A DNA stretch of 64,000 nucleotides from Rhizobium rhizogenes NBRC 13257 (GTDB lineage: Bacteria > Pseudomonadota > Alphaproteobacteria > Rhizobiales > Rhizobiaceae): NCBI RefSeq assembly GCF_000696095.1, contig NZ_BAYX01000021.1:1-64000 (forward strand), read 5' to 3'. Under the pieces are notes generated by a model. The model was not told where the DNA came from, searched no databases, and saw only the letters and a list, made by a program, of their open reading frames with translations. This document shows positions 1 through 8,348 of this stretch, one piece after another. Within the stretch, counting starts at the first letter, position 1; every line of letters begins with the position of its first letter. The translations under genes were made by a program, and so were the position numbers.

Positions 1-684
1 ACCCTCGTCCAGATCGGCGGTGACGTAGTGCGCCGTCGCCCCGATCAGTTTTACACCGCGCTCATAGGCCTGCTTGTAGGGATTGGCGCCCTTGAAGCTC
101 GGCAGGAAGGAGTGGTGGATATTGATGATCCGCCCCGACATCTTTTGGCACATGGAATCCGACAGGATCTGCATGTAGCGGGCGAGCACGATCAGCTCCG
201 TGCCGGTCTGCTCCACCACCTCCATGATCCGGGCTTCCGCCTGTGGCTTGTTGGCCTTGGTCACCGGAATATGGTGGAAGGGGATATCGTGGTTGACCAC
301 CACCTTCTGATAATCGAAATGGTTGGAGACGACGCCGACGATGTCGATCGGCAGTGCGCCGATCTTCCAGCGGTAGAGCAGGTCGTTCAAACAATGACCG
401 AAGCGCGACACCATCAGCAGCACCTTCATGCGCTTCTGGGTGTCGTGGATCTCGGTTTCCATCTCGAACTTGGCAGCGATCGGCTTAAAACCCTCGACCA
501 GCGCCTCCTGGCCCACCCCCTGCTCGGAGATGAAGCTCACCCGCATGAAGAACTTGCCGGTATCCAGATCGTCGAACTGGCTGGAGTCGACGATGTTGCA
601 GCCCTGATCCGCCAGATAGTTGGCGATCGCTGCGACAATCCCGCGCCTGGATGTACAGGTGACCCTCAGTACATAATGCGTCAT
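1..684 (-). CDS. purU: Formyltetrahydrofolate deformylase (3' end outside window)
   Basis: The enzyme hydrolyses 10-formyl-THF to formate and THF in the cytosol, balancing the one-carbon pool. 228 codons are visible from ATG at 684; the family is usually about 285-295 residues, so roughly 60 C-terminal residues lie beyond the left edge. The N-terminal ~80 residues form an ACT domain (YVLRVTCTSRRGIVAAIA), followed by the formyltransferase-like catalytic domain with the NIHHSFLPSFKG loop and the downstream HYVTADLDEG segment that carries the catalytic Asp. The neighbour 58 bases upstream on the same strand is a PanB-like protein, so the two may be co-transcribed. Family assignment is secure. 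Confidence 0.93.
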   Translation of the reverse strand, partial: MTHYVLRVTCTSRRGIVAAIANYLADQGCNIVDSSQFDDLDTGKFFMRVSFISEQGVGQEALVEGFKPIAAKFEMETEIHDTQKRMKVLLMVSRFGHCLNDLLYRWKIGALPIDIVGVVSNHFDYQKVVVNHDIPFHHIPVTKANKPQAEARIMEVVEQTGTELIVLARYMQILSDSMCQKMSGRIINIHHSFLPSFKGANPYKQAYERGVKLIGATAHYVTADLDEG

Positions 685-742
685 TCTACTCTCATCTGCT
701 TGAAATTCATCGACATGTTGTGGAGGGTTGCTGGTTGCATCC

Positions 743-1549
743 CTACCGGTCGCCATCGGCCAGAAGCCGCAGAAAAGCCTGCAGTTCCCCATCCTCGATT
801 GAAACGAGATGTTGCCTTTCCGGATAGGCACCAGACCGGACATCCGCGGCAAACTCGCTGAATGCGGCAATGCGCTCACGCTGCAACCGCTCATACTCGA
901 CGGCAAAGTTGCGATATTTTTTCGCGTGACGCGGATAGTGGCCGCCATGGCTGCCGAGCACATCGTCCGCAAAAAGATACTGCGCATCGCAGCCGCTTCC
1001 CGCCCCCATCGAGATCATCAGCATCGACGTATTCCGGCTGATGGCTTCAGCGACGCCAGCCGGCACCACCTCGATCTCCACGGCGAAGGCGCCGGCCTCC
1101 TCCAGCGCTTTGGTCTGCCGCCAGACCTCGAGGGCGCTTGCCACCGTCTTGCCGACAGCGCGGAAACCGCCCGTCCAGGTCGCCTTGGATGGAATAAGAC
1201 CGATATGGCCGCAGACCGGAATGCCTTCCTCGCGCATCCGTCGGATCGTCGGCAAGCCGGCGGCGCAATAGACCGCATCGCCGCCTGCCTTCAGCACCTT
1301 GAAAGCCTCGCGCATATATTCTTCCGCCGAAACGTAATCGCCATATTCGAGACCGGGAATGGCAAAGGGCGTGGGGGCGGCCTCGCGGAAAGCCGGACCG
1401 AGCAGCGACGGAGGGACGGACACAATATCGATCCCCGCCTTCTCGGCCGCTTCAGCCTCAGCCAGCGACGTCACGCGCAACATGGTGAGCTGTCTGCTGC
1501 CTTTCATCGCCAGGAGATCGGCGACGGTCGCGCGACTGTGTTTTTTCAT
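743..1549 (-). CDS. PanB-like (ketopantoate hydroxymethyltransferase family) protein, divergent
   Basis: A 268-residue protein, the usual PanB length, starting at ATG 1549 behind GAGGAAA. PanB proteins add a hydroxymethyl group from methylene-THF to 2-oxoisovalerate in pantothenate synthesis. Conserved here: VCGHIGLIP, GGFRAVGKT, a VEIEVVP stretch matching the catalytic Glu strand, MGAGSGCDAQ and the C-terminal GGHYPRHAKKY. Missing by alignment from memory to E. coli PanB: the VGDS metal Asp (here SVPPS), the ADLPF Asp (here PGLEY) and the VKIEGG Lys/Glu (here VYCAAG). It therefore has the fold but probably not standard PanB chemistry. Lying behind purU suggests a one-carbon or folate-linked role (inference). 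Confidence 0.7.
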   Translation of the reverse strand: MKKHSRATVADLLAMKGSRQLTMLRVTSLAEAEAAEKAGIDIVSVPPSLLGPAFREAAPTPFAIPGLEYGDYVSAEEYMREAFKVLKAGGDAVYCAAGLPTIRRMREEGIPVCGHIGLIPSKATWTGGFRAVGKTVASALEVWRQTKALEEAGAFAVEIEVVPAGVAEAISRNTSMLMISMGAGSGCDAQYLFADDVLGSHGGHYPRHAKKYRNFAVEYERLQRERIAAFSEFAADVRSGAYPERQHLVSIEDGELQAFLRLLADGDR

Positions 1550-1931
1550 GGAATTTTCCTCGGAAAGAGATGGGCCATTCACACGGCAAGCGGCGATTGC
1601 GCGTCCCGCGATGTATGCAAAAAGGTAACGGACACGGTGGCCGTACACAGGCAGCGGTCTCCCTTCCTCATTTCGATCATTCCAGCCTCCCGCAATACGC
1701 AAGATGCGTGTCCTACCTCTTGGCTCGAAGGATAGGCCGGGTTTACGTCAGTCTCAATGCAAGCGTGATTGAATCTATCAAAAAACATCAAATTCTCATC
1801 TCATGAATGATGGAATATATCATCTACCCATCTCCATCTTCACGACCAGCGAGATATTCATTGGGATATAACGTCGTTGTATCCGTCCGGATATCATGCT
1901 AGCGGTCGACCTCTTCCAGGAGGACCTCGTC
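1550..1931. other. Intergenic region between panB-like gene and ABC operon
   Basis: 382 bases between two divergent transcription units. It is AT-richer than its surroundings near 1770-1890 and carries the 21-bp palindrome reported separately. Short ORFs in both strands lack ribosome binding sites and recognisable content. No RNA gene was seen. Confidence 0.6.
1864..1884. promoter_or_regulatory. 21-bp near-perfect palindrome, candidate operator of the ABC operon
   Basis: Arms GGATATAACG and CGTTGTATCC around a central T; 9 of 10 arm positions pair. The centre lies about 58 bases before the proposed TTG start at 1932. The arms resemble ModE/Mop-box half sites but in the opposite order (TATAACG..CGTTGTA rather than CGNTATA..TATANCG), so a molybdate regulator is only a guess. 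Confidence 0.5.
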
Positions 1932-2993
1932 TTGAGCCGCAGCCGTATCGCCTTCATCACTAAAATCGCCTTTGCGATCAGCAGCTTATTGCTTGCGACT
2001 CCCGCCCTTGCGGATCGCGTCGTGACCGACCAGATCGGCCGCCAGGTGCATGTCCCGGATACCGTCAACCGGGTCGTCATCCTGCAGCACCAGACGCTCA
2101 ATATCACCGTCCAGCTCGATGCGATGGACAAGGTGGTCGGGGTGCTCGATGAGTGGAAGAAGCAGCTCGGCGCCAACTATGTGCGGCTCGCACCGCAACT
2201 TCCGAAGCTTGCCATGCCCGGCGGCCTCACCAAGGTGAACATCGAGGAACTGCTGAAGCTCAAGCCCGACGTGGTCTTCGTCACCAATTACGCGCCGGCC
2301 GACATGATAAAGCAGATCGAGGATGCCGGCCTGCCGGTCGTCGCCATCTCGCTTCTCGACGTGCCGCCGCAGGAAGCGGTGAAGCTCAATCCCAGCGTCA
2401 AGGACGAACCCGCCGCGATCGATGCCGGGTTTGCGACGGGCGTGCGGCTCATCGCCGATATTCTTGACCGCAAGGACAAGGGCGAGGAGATGCTCACGGC
2501 CACCAAGAAGACCCGCAAGCTCATCGCCGATCGCCTCGCCGATCTTCCTGACGACAAGCGCGTGCCGGTCTATATGGCCAATCCCGACCTCACCACCTAC
2601 GGCCACGGCAAATATACCGGCCTGATGATGGAGCGCGCCGGCGCCAGGAACGTCGCCAACGGGATCACCGGCTTCAAGCAGGTGTCGATGGAGGATGTGC
2701 TTACCTGGAACCCGGCCGTAATCTTCGTGCAGGAGCGCTATCCCGCCGTGGTCGACGAGATCAAGACGGCGGCACCGTGGCAGACGATCGATGCCGTCAA
2801 GACCGGGAAAATCTATCTGATGCCCGAATATGCCAAGGCCTGGGGGTATCCGATGCCGGAAGCCATGGCGCTCGGTGAACTCTGGATGGCGAAGACGCTC
2901 TATCCCGACCGCTTTGCGGATATCGATATGCAGGCACAGGCGGACGCCTATTACAAGGAATTCTACCGCACAGACTATCGCCCGGGCCAATGA
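1932..2993 (+). CDS. FecB/BtuF-type ABC transporter periplasmic binding protein
   Basis: A 353-residue exported solute-binding protein of the Fe-siderophore/cobalamin/molybdate class (PF01497 type). I chose TTG at 1932 because AGGAGG lies at 1918-1923, eight bases upstream, and the product then begins with a clean signal peptide (LSRSRIAFITKIAFAIS, cleavage after ATPALA); an upstream in-frame ATG at 1896 has no such site. The mature protein opens with DRVVTDQIGRQVHVP, typical of the family, and ends with the EYAKAWGYPMPEAMALG lobe-2 segment. It overlaps the permease gene by ATGA. The ligand cannot be read from sequence; the ModA-like gene at the operon end makes molybdate/tungstate (MolABC type) an alternative to ferric chelates. 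Confidence 0.82.
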   Translation: MSRSRIAFITKIAFAISSLLLATPALADRVVTDQIGRQVHVPDTVNRVVILQHQTLNITVQLDAMDKVVGVLDEWKKQLGANYVRLAPQLPKLAMPGGLTKVNIEELLKLKPDVVFVTNYAPADMIKQIEDAGLPVVAISLLDVPPQEAVKLNPSVKDEPAAIDAGFATGVRLIADILDRKDKGEEMLTATKKTRKLIADRLADLPDDKRVPVYMANPDLTTYGHGKYTGLMMERAGARNVANGITGFKQVSMEDVLTWNPAVIFVQERYPAVVDEIKTAAPWQTIDAVKTGKIYLMPEYAKAWGYPMPEAMALGELWMAKTLYPDRFADIDMQAQADAYYKEFYRTDYRPGQ

Positions 2994-4024
2994 GCCGGGA
3001 CGTGTTTTCGCCCCGCTCGCCTCGGGTGGCCATAGCTATCCTGACCGCCATGCTCGTCATCGTGGCGATCGGTTCCCTCGGCGTCGGTCGCTATGACATC
3101 TCCTTCGCCCGAGTGGTGCAGATCCTGCTGGTACCAGTCTTTCCACCTGAAATGCCCGTAACTCCGACCGAGGCGAACGTCGTCTTCACCGTGCGCCTGC
3201 CGCGCATCCTGCTTGCGCTGCTGTCGGGCGCGGGCCTGGCGCTCTCCGGCGCGACGCTGCAGGGCGTCTTTCGTAATCCGCTGGTCGGCCCGCAGGTCAT
3301 GGGTGTTTCCTCAGGCGCGGCCTTCGGCGGCACGCTCGCCATCCTCCTGAGCCTCTCGCGGGCCGGCCTGCTCGCCACATCGTTCGCCTTCGGGCTTTCG
3401 GCTCTTGTCCTCGTCTATGCGCTGAACGGCGTCGTGGCACGGCGCAACATTCTGGCGCTGGTGTTGGCTGGTGTGGTGATCAGTGGCTTCTTCGGCGCAC
3501 TCGTCAGCCTCGTCCAATATGTGGCCGACACCGAAGACAAGCTGCCGGCCATGGTCTTCTGGCTGCTCGGCAGTTTCGCAACGGCCAATTGGGAAAAGCT
3601 CTCCCTCATCGCCGGACCGGTCCTCATCGGCAGCATCCTGCTTTTGGGCTTGCGCTGGCGTATCAATCTTCTATCGATCGGCGACGAAGAGGCGCGCGCC
3701 CTCGGCGTCCGCGTCGAGCCACTGCGCTGGCTGATCCTCATCCTCGTCTCCGCGATCGTCGCGGCGCAGGTGGCCGTCAGCGGCATTATCGGCTGGGTCG
3801 GCCTCATCGTGCCGCATATGGCACGGATGCTTGTTGGCTCCGACCATCGGGCGATGATGCCCGCGTCGCTGATCATCGGCGCGCTCTACCTGCTTGTCAT
3901 CGACGATATCGCGCGCACCGCGACCGGCACGGAAATCCCGCTCGGGATTCTCACCGCGCTGATCGGCACGCCGATCTTCGTGCTCGTTCTGTGGCAAACC
4001 CAGAGAGGCATCCGTGGCATCTGA
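2990..4024 (+). CDS. FecCD-family ABC transporter permease
   Basis: A 344-residue inner-membrane permease with around nine to ten hydrophobic segments. Diagnostic stretches are RLPRILLALLSGAGLALSGATLQGVFRNPLVGPQ near residues 65-105 and GIIGWVGLIVPHMARMLVGSDHR near 265-285, which holds the ATPase-coupling loop. Its ATG overlaps the stop of the binding-protein gene (ATGA), indicating translational coupling. It would form the homodimeric channel for the importer with the products of the flanking genes. Confidence 0.9.
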   Translation: MSRDVFSPRSPRVAIAILTAMLVIVAIGSLGVGRYDISFARVVQILLVPVFPPEMPVTPTEANVVFTVRLPRILLALLSGAGLALSGATLQGVFRNPLVGPQVMGVSSGAAFGGTLAILLSLSRAGLLATSFAFGLSALVLVYALNGVVARRNILALVLAGVVISGFFGALVSLVQYVADTEDKLPAMVFWLLGSFATANWEKLSLIAGPVLIGSILLLGLRWRINLLSIGDEEARALGVRVEPLRWLILILVSAIVAAQVAVSGIIGWVGLIVPHMARMLVGSDHRAMMPASLIIGALYLLVIDDIARTATGTEIPLGILTALIGTPIFVLVLWQTQRGIRGI

Positions 4025-4799
4025 TCAGGCAATGTTGCGGATCGAAGCCGCCAGCCAATCCTATGACGGCATGCGCTGGCAATTCCGCGACCTCGACCTC
4101 GGTCTGAAGGCGGGAGAGATCGTCGCCATTCTCGGTCCCAACGGCCGGGGCAAGTCGACGCTGCTGCGGGTACTGGCCGGCCTTCTGAAGCCAACCTCCG
4201 GCAAGCTGGGGCTGAATACGCGCACCGGTTTCGTACCGCAGGAGTTCTCCGGCTCCTTTGCCTATTCAGTGCTGGACGTGGTGCTCATGGGCCGCGCCCG
4301 GCACATCGCGCTGTTCCAGACGCCACGCAAAACCGATATCGAAAAGGCGATGGAGGCACTGCGCACCACCGGGATGGCGGATTACGCATCACGCAACATC
4401 AACACGCTCTCCGGCGGTGAACGGCAGCTCGTTCTGATTGCCCGCGCACTCGCCGGCGAAAACGTCGTCTTGCTTCTCGATGAACCGGCTTCGGCGCTCG
4501 ACCTCAAGAACCAGGACGTCGTGCTTTCGCTGCTCGGCGAACTGGCGGATCGCGACGATCTCGCCATCGCCTTCACCACGCATCAGCCGAACCACGCGCT
4601 GGCGGTCGCCGACCGCTCACTGCTGATGCTCGATCGGGCGCGCATCATCGTCGGCGCAACGGACGAGGTCCTCAATGAGGCCAATCTCGAGGATCTCTAC
4701 GGCATTCCGGTGCGCTCCGCACGCCTGGGCGACAGCCAGGAAATTGCCTCTTTCGTACCGCTATTCCGGCAAAGGGATCGGAAAGGAAGAAATCCATGA
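4014..4799 (+). CDS. FecE/MolC-type ABC transporter ATP-binding protein
   Basis: A 261-residue ATPase beginning with GTG at 4014, overlapping the permease by 11 bases, with AGAGAGG just upstream. Walker A is GPNGRGKST (residues 41-49), the signature is LSGGERQ, Walker B is VVLLLDEPASALD, and the H-loop His lies in FTTHQPNHAL. It energises import through the FecCD-type permease. The substrate follows that of the binding protein and is unknown. Confidence 0.88.
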   Translation: MASDQAMLRIEAASQSYDGMRWQFRDLDLGLKAGEIVAILGPNGRGKSTLLRVLAGLLKPTSGKLGLNTRTGFVPQEFSGSFAYSVLDVVLMGRARHIALFQTPRKTDIEKAMEALRTTGMADYASRNINTLSGGERQLVLIARALAGENVVLLLDEPASALDLKNQDVVLSLLGELADRDDLAIAFTTHQPNHALAVADRSLLMLDRARIIVGATDEVLNEANLEDLYGIPVRSARLGDSQEIASFVPLFRQRDRKGRNP

Positions 4800-5533
4800 C
4801 CAAGCCTGCTCAGCCGCTAAGCATCCTATCCGCAGGCAGCATGCGGTACGCTTTCCCGGCGATCATCGCGGCATTCGGCGAGTTGAACGATGTCCCTATA
4901 TCCTTGACCCTCGGCCCCGCCGGTCTGCTGCGGGAGCGCATCGAGGCGGGCGCGTATTTCGATCTCTTCGCCTCGGCCAACATGGCGCATCCCCGCCATC
5001 TGGCGGCACAGGGGATCACCGACGATGCGGTCTGTTTCGCCCGCAACAGGCTTTGCGTACTCGCGCGCAGCGACCTCGGCTTGACGACTGCGAACCTTCT
5101 CGGCGTCATCACCGATCCCAGGATCAAGATCGGTACGTCGACGCCAGGGGATGACCCCGCCGGCGACTATGCCTTCGAGGTCTTCGACCTGATCGAAGCT
5201 AAGCATTCTGGCCTTGGCAAACCGCTCAAGTCCCGCGTCCGGCAATTGGTCGGCGGGCGAAACTCGCCGCCGACGCCGCCCGGCAAGGGCGCCGGTTGGC
5301 TGATAACCGATGGTGAAGCCGACCTCTCCCTGAGCTATTATTCGAATGCCCGCCTTTTGAAGAGTGATCCAGCATTCAGTGTCGTCGCGCTTCCGGAAGA
5401 ATTCTCGCCGATCATCGAATATGGCGTGACGATTCGCCAAGGCGCTGGCGCAGAAGCTGCGGAACTCAGGGATTTTCTGTTGTCCAGCGATGGTCAGCGA
5501 ATCTTGGAACGGAATGGGTTTGAGCCCGTATGA
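4796..5533 (+). CDS. ModA-like solute-binding protein without signal peptide
   Basis: A 245-residue protein of the molybdate-binding/PBP type II class: LSILSAGSMRYAFPAIIAAF at the N-terminus, then FDLFASANMAHPRHLAAQG, RIKIGTSTPGDDPAGDYAF and a C-terminal FLLSSDGQRILERNGFEPV that is characteristic of ModA proteins. No signal peptide or lipobox precedes the first beta strand, so it is predicted to stay in the cytosol. It overlaps the ATPase gene (ATGA) and closes the operon. A ModA-type protein in an operon with a FecBCD-type transporter supports oxyanion transport, but the cytoplasmic location suggests binding, delivery or sensing rather than uptake (inference). Confidence 0.75.
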   Translation: MTKPAQPLSILSAGSMRYAFPAIIAAFGELNDVPISLTLGPAGLLRERIEAGAYFDLFASANMAHPRHLAAQGITDDAVCFARNRLCVLARSDLGLTTANLLGVITDPRIKIGTSTPGDDPAGDYAFEVFDLIEAKHSGLGKPLKSRVRQLVGGRNSPPTPPGKGAGWLITDGEADLSLSYYSNARLLKSDPAFSVVALPEEFSPIIEYGVTIRQGAGAEAAELRDFLLSSDGQRILERNGFEPV

Positions 5534-5808
5534 ACATGATAGCCCATCATGCCAATCGGTTGGGCCGAAACGTCGAAGCACAGACACGCTTTGATGTTCT
5601 CGCTTGCAACACCGTTGCGCGATCCCTATATACCGCAACGAGGACTGCGATCCCGCGTTACTATCCGTAGCGCCTCGAAGCCGTAGCTTGAAACTAGCCG
5701 CTGCAATTTTTTGAACCGTAGCTCCCGTGCCCTCCGCACTCTCGCGTGACGGCGCTCCCACTATCCATTGTCATTGACGCTGGTCGAATGACCAGCAGAG
5801 GAAATTTA

Positions 5809-5961
5809 TTGAACAATACGAATATCGCTGCCGCGCTTGCGGTGGTGAAGCCGCATGAACGCAACGAGGCCGTCAACCGGCCCGACAAGAACTGGAAACC
5901 CTACCCCTGCCTTCTCACGCGCAAAGAGCTTGAGAAGCTGGTCGCCGAACAACTCGGCTGA
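5809..5961 (+). CDS. Small hypothetical protein upstream of rpsU
   Basis: A 50-residue ORF with TTG start at 5809, chosen because AGAGGAAA (5797-5804) sits at correct spacing; in-frame ATGs at 5746 and 5788 have no comparable site. The product is soluble, with a central RPDKNWKPYP segment and an amphipathic C-terminal helix (TRKELEKLVAEQLG). No family recognised. It is 41 bases ahead of rpsU and likely co-transcribed. Confidence 0.5.
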   Translation: MNNTNIAAALAVVKPHERNEAVNRPDKNWKPYPCLLTRKELEKLVAEQLG

Positions 5962-6002
5962 CGGGGCAACGATTTTATCAACATCAACAACAAGGAGAAC
6001 AA

Positions 6003-6242
6003 ATGCACATTCTGGTCAGAGACAACAATATCGAACAGGCGCTCAGGGTTCTGAAAAAGAAGATGCAGCGCGAGGGTTTGTTCCGGGAAATGAAGGCACG
6101 GCAGTCCTATGAGAAGCCGTCCGAACGCCGCGTCCGGGAAAAGGCGCAGGCCATCAGCCGGCATCGCAAAGCGATGCGCAAGCAGATGCAGCGCGAAGGG
6201 CTGATTCCCGGCCCCAAGCGGAAGGCACCGCCGGCGCGCTGA
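6003..6242 (+). CDS. rpsU: 30S ribosomal protein S21
   Basis: A 79-residue basic protein. HILVRDNNIEQALRVLKKKMQREGLFREMK matches the S21 N-terminus closely, and YEKPSERRVREKAQA follows as in the family. The start at 6003 is preceded by AAGGAG. S21 helps 16S rRNA 3'-end pairing with mRNA during initiation. The C-terminus repeats the KMQREGL motif (KQMQREGLIPGPKRK, about residues 60-74) and ends in a basic Pro/Ala tail longer than in E. coli. Rhizobia often carry several rpsU copies; this may be one of them. Confidence 0.93.
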   Translation: MHILVRDNNIEQALRVLKKKMQREGLFREMKARQSYEKPSERRVREKAQAISRHRKAMRKQMQREGLIPGPKRKAPPAR

Positions 6243-6249
6243 CAAAATC

Positions 6250-6906
6250 CTACCATTTGATGCGATAATTCACATTCACGTTGCCCGCTGGCGTTAAAGC
6301 CAGCGGATCGACGACGGATGCAGTGAAGTTAAGGTTGGGCGCGATCGGCTGATTGAAAGCCACCGTGCTTGAGACGGTACCCTTGAGGTCCGTCACCGCA
6401 CCGTTCGCCGAGATCGATGTGCCGGTCCAGGGAAAAATCATCGTCACGCCCTGCGAGGCGGTGACGGATGCCGGCTGGCTCTGCGCGCCCACATAATTCA
6501 CATTCAGCGCGCGTGTCGTCTGCATATCGAGATCTTTCGAAACGATCCAGTTTCGCGAACGGCTAAGATACAGCGTTCCGCTCCCTCTCAGTGTGTCTAT
6601 TCGCAGCGCGATTTCGCGACGCGACTTGCTGGCAAAGTTACGGCTGTCGTCCACTGCCCTTCCCCAGAACGTGGCAAGTTCGGAACCACTCAGGATCTTT
6701 CCGCCGGGCGCGCTTCCAAGGCCGATATCCGCGCCCGCGCTCATTTCCCACGCCATCGGCAACCGAAAGCCGATCGTTGTCTGATAGGTCCGAGGAGCAA
6801 CCTTGACCGGCGTCCAGATCAACAGATCGCTGGCGTAAGCCGCCTGTGAAAACGACGCTGTGCCGACAAAGGCGCCAAGAAAAACGCGCGTTAAAACAAG
6901 TCTCAT
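6250..6906 (-). CDS. Exported protein of unknown function
   Basis: A 218-residue product with signal peptide MRLVLTRVFLGAFVG...QAAYA, cleaved near residue 25. The mature part is rich in Ser, Thr, Asn and beta-prone stretches and ends in NVNVNYRIKW, an aromatic C-terminus reminiscent of outer-membrane beta proteins, though too little is visible to claim a barrel. I chose the ATG at 6906 from the signal peptide; no strong ribosome binding site precedes it and a longer in-frame ORF extends to 7101. It is not recognised as any family. It faces rpsU tail to tail, seven bases apart. Confidence 0.6.
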   Translation of the reverse strand: MRLVLTRVFLGAFVGTASFSQAAYASDLLIWTPVKVAPRTYQTTIGFRLPMAWEMSAGADIGLGSAPGGKILSGSELATFWGRAVDDSRNFASKSRREIALRIDTLRGSGTLYLSRSRNWIVSKDLDMQTTRALNVNYVGAQSQPASVTASQGVTMIFPWTGTSISANGAVTDLKGTVSSTVAFNQPIAPNLNFTASVVDPLALTPAGNVNVNYRIKW

Positions 6907-7223
6907 CACAAAAGCCCAATTAGCGTTTGTATCAACGCCAGCGCGCCGAAGTGCGGCACCGACAGCCGAACGCGATGCGAAAAACCGCATTCGGCCTCGG
7001 CTTGATTTGGTTGTTAGGTGCCGATCCGGCGATGCATATCGGCACCCATCAGGCACCTGCATCGCACCACGCGAGGAAGAGACACCCCGCATATCAGCCA
7101 ACTCTCACTAAAACGATCCCATCCGCGGGACGGCTTGTAAACCCTCTGGGTTCAAGTTTTTTGCTGCGGTGCACATTTGCCGCAGTTGCTTGATGGCGGC
7201 TAAAGCCCGGCGTCGCGGGCTGA
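6907..7223. other. Intergenic region downstream of pqqE
   Basis: 317 bases separating pqqE from the exported unknown on the same strand. On the minus strand a short hairpin (GCCCG / CGGGC, plus positions 7205-7220) follows the pqqE stop and is succeeded by TTTA, a weak terminator candidate. Nothing else convincing was seen. Confidence 0.4.
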
Positions 7224-8348
7224 TCAGGCGCGACCCCGATAGACAAAAGCGGGCGGTTCGCTGAGGCCGTCTTCTTCGGCGCGAGTCGCGATAGCCTGAT
7301 GAAACGGCGAATGGATGCAGACGGGATCGGTTGCTTCCGCGCTGCCCGCAAGCGCCATGGCCTGGCAACGACAGCCACCGTGGTCGACATGCTTTCGCGC
7401 GCAACTGCGGCAGGGCTCCTGCATCCAGTCGTCACCGCGATAGGCGTTGAAGGCGCTGCCGTGATACCAGATGTCCGCGAGCGGCTTGTCCCGCACATTG
7501 TCAAAGGCAAGCGATGGAATCGTCTCCGCGGCATGGCAAGGCAACACGCGCCCCGATGGCGTGATATTGAGCCCGGTGCGACCCCAGCCTCCCATGCAGG
7601 CCTTCGGATAGCGGGAATGGTGATCGGCGGGCACATAGTCGATGACCAGAATGCCGTCCAGTGTCTTGCGCGCCTCCTCGACCAGCGCCGTCGTCCGCTC
7701 GACCTGCGCCCGCGTCGGCATCAGTGCGGCACGGTTCTTCTCGGCCCAACCATGGAACTGCACGGTTGCGATCTCGATCCGGCGCGCACCGAGTTCGACC
7801 GCAGTGGCGATCATGTCGCTGATCTGATCCATGTTCTGCTTGTGGCAAACGGCGTTGACCGTCAGCGGAATGCCGCTCTCGCGGATCCAGCCGGCAACCG
7901 CCAGCTTGCGGGCATAGCCGCCTTTATAATTGCCGACATGATCCGCCATTTCGGGTGTCGCACCCTGGATCGAAAGCTGGATGTGATCCAATCCGGCATC
8001 CGCCAGTTCCAAGAGACGCGGTTGCGTCAACCCGATGCCGGAGGTGATGAGATTGGTGTAGAGGCCATAGGAGGCGGCACCCTTGGTCAGCGCAGCCAGA
8101 TCACGGCGCGCGACCGGTTCTCCGCCGGACAGATGCAGGTGCAGGACACCCAGCTCGGCCGCCTGCTGGAAGGCGGATAGCCATTCTTCGGTCGTCAATT
8201 CGTCGCGGCTTTGGGTCAGCTCCAGCGGATTGGAGCAATAGGGACAGGCAAGCGGGCAGCGATGCGTCAATTCCGCCAGCATGGCTATTGGCGGCGGCGC
8301 GGCGATGCGGCGCTCCTTGCCATTGCTGGTTTCAAGATGCTCGCTCAC
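7224..8348 (-). CDS. pqqE: PQQ biosynthesis radical SAM enzyme PqqE
   Basis: A 374-residue radical SAM/SPASM enzyme. The SAM-cluster motif is C31-x3-C35-x2-C38 in RCPLACPYC, with GGEP (HLSGGEPVARRD) downstream. C-terminal SPASM cysteines lie in CMGGWGRTG, LPCHAAE, EPCRSCARKH, GGCRCQAMA and DPVC. It forms the Glu-Tyr carbon-carbon bond in PqqA, presented by PqqD, as the first step of PQQ formation. It is last in the pqqABCDE operon and overlaps pqqD by four bases. Confidence 0.96.
   Translation of the reverse strand: MSEHLETSNGKERRIAAPPPIAMLAELTHRCPLACPYCSNPLELTQSRDELTTEEWLSAFQQAAELGVLHLHLSGGEPVARRDLAALTKGAASYGLYTNLITSGIGLTQPRLLELADAGLDHIQLSIQGATPEMADHVGNYKGGYARKLAVAGWIRESGIPLTVNAVCHKQNMDQISDMIATAVELGARRIEIATVQFHGWAEKNRAALMPTRAQVERTTALVEEARKTLDGILVIDYVPADHHSRYPKACMGGWGRTGLNITPSGRVLPCHAAETIPSLAFDNVRDKPLADIWYHGSAFNAYRGDDWMQEPCRSCARKHVDHGGCRCQAMALAGSAEATDPVCIHSPFHQAIATRAEEDGLSEPPAFVYRGRA

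Noticed and set aside
1866..1884. ModE/Mop-box in front of the ABC operon
   Set aside because: The half sites resemble Mop-box halves but occur in the reverse order, so the palindrome does not match the consensus.
4826..5761. 311-codon ORF on the minus strand
   Set aside because: Antisense shadow of the ModA-like gene; no recognisable motif and no ribosome binding site.
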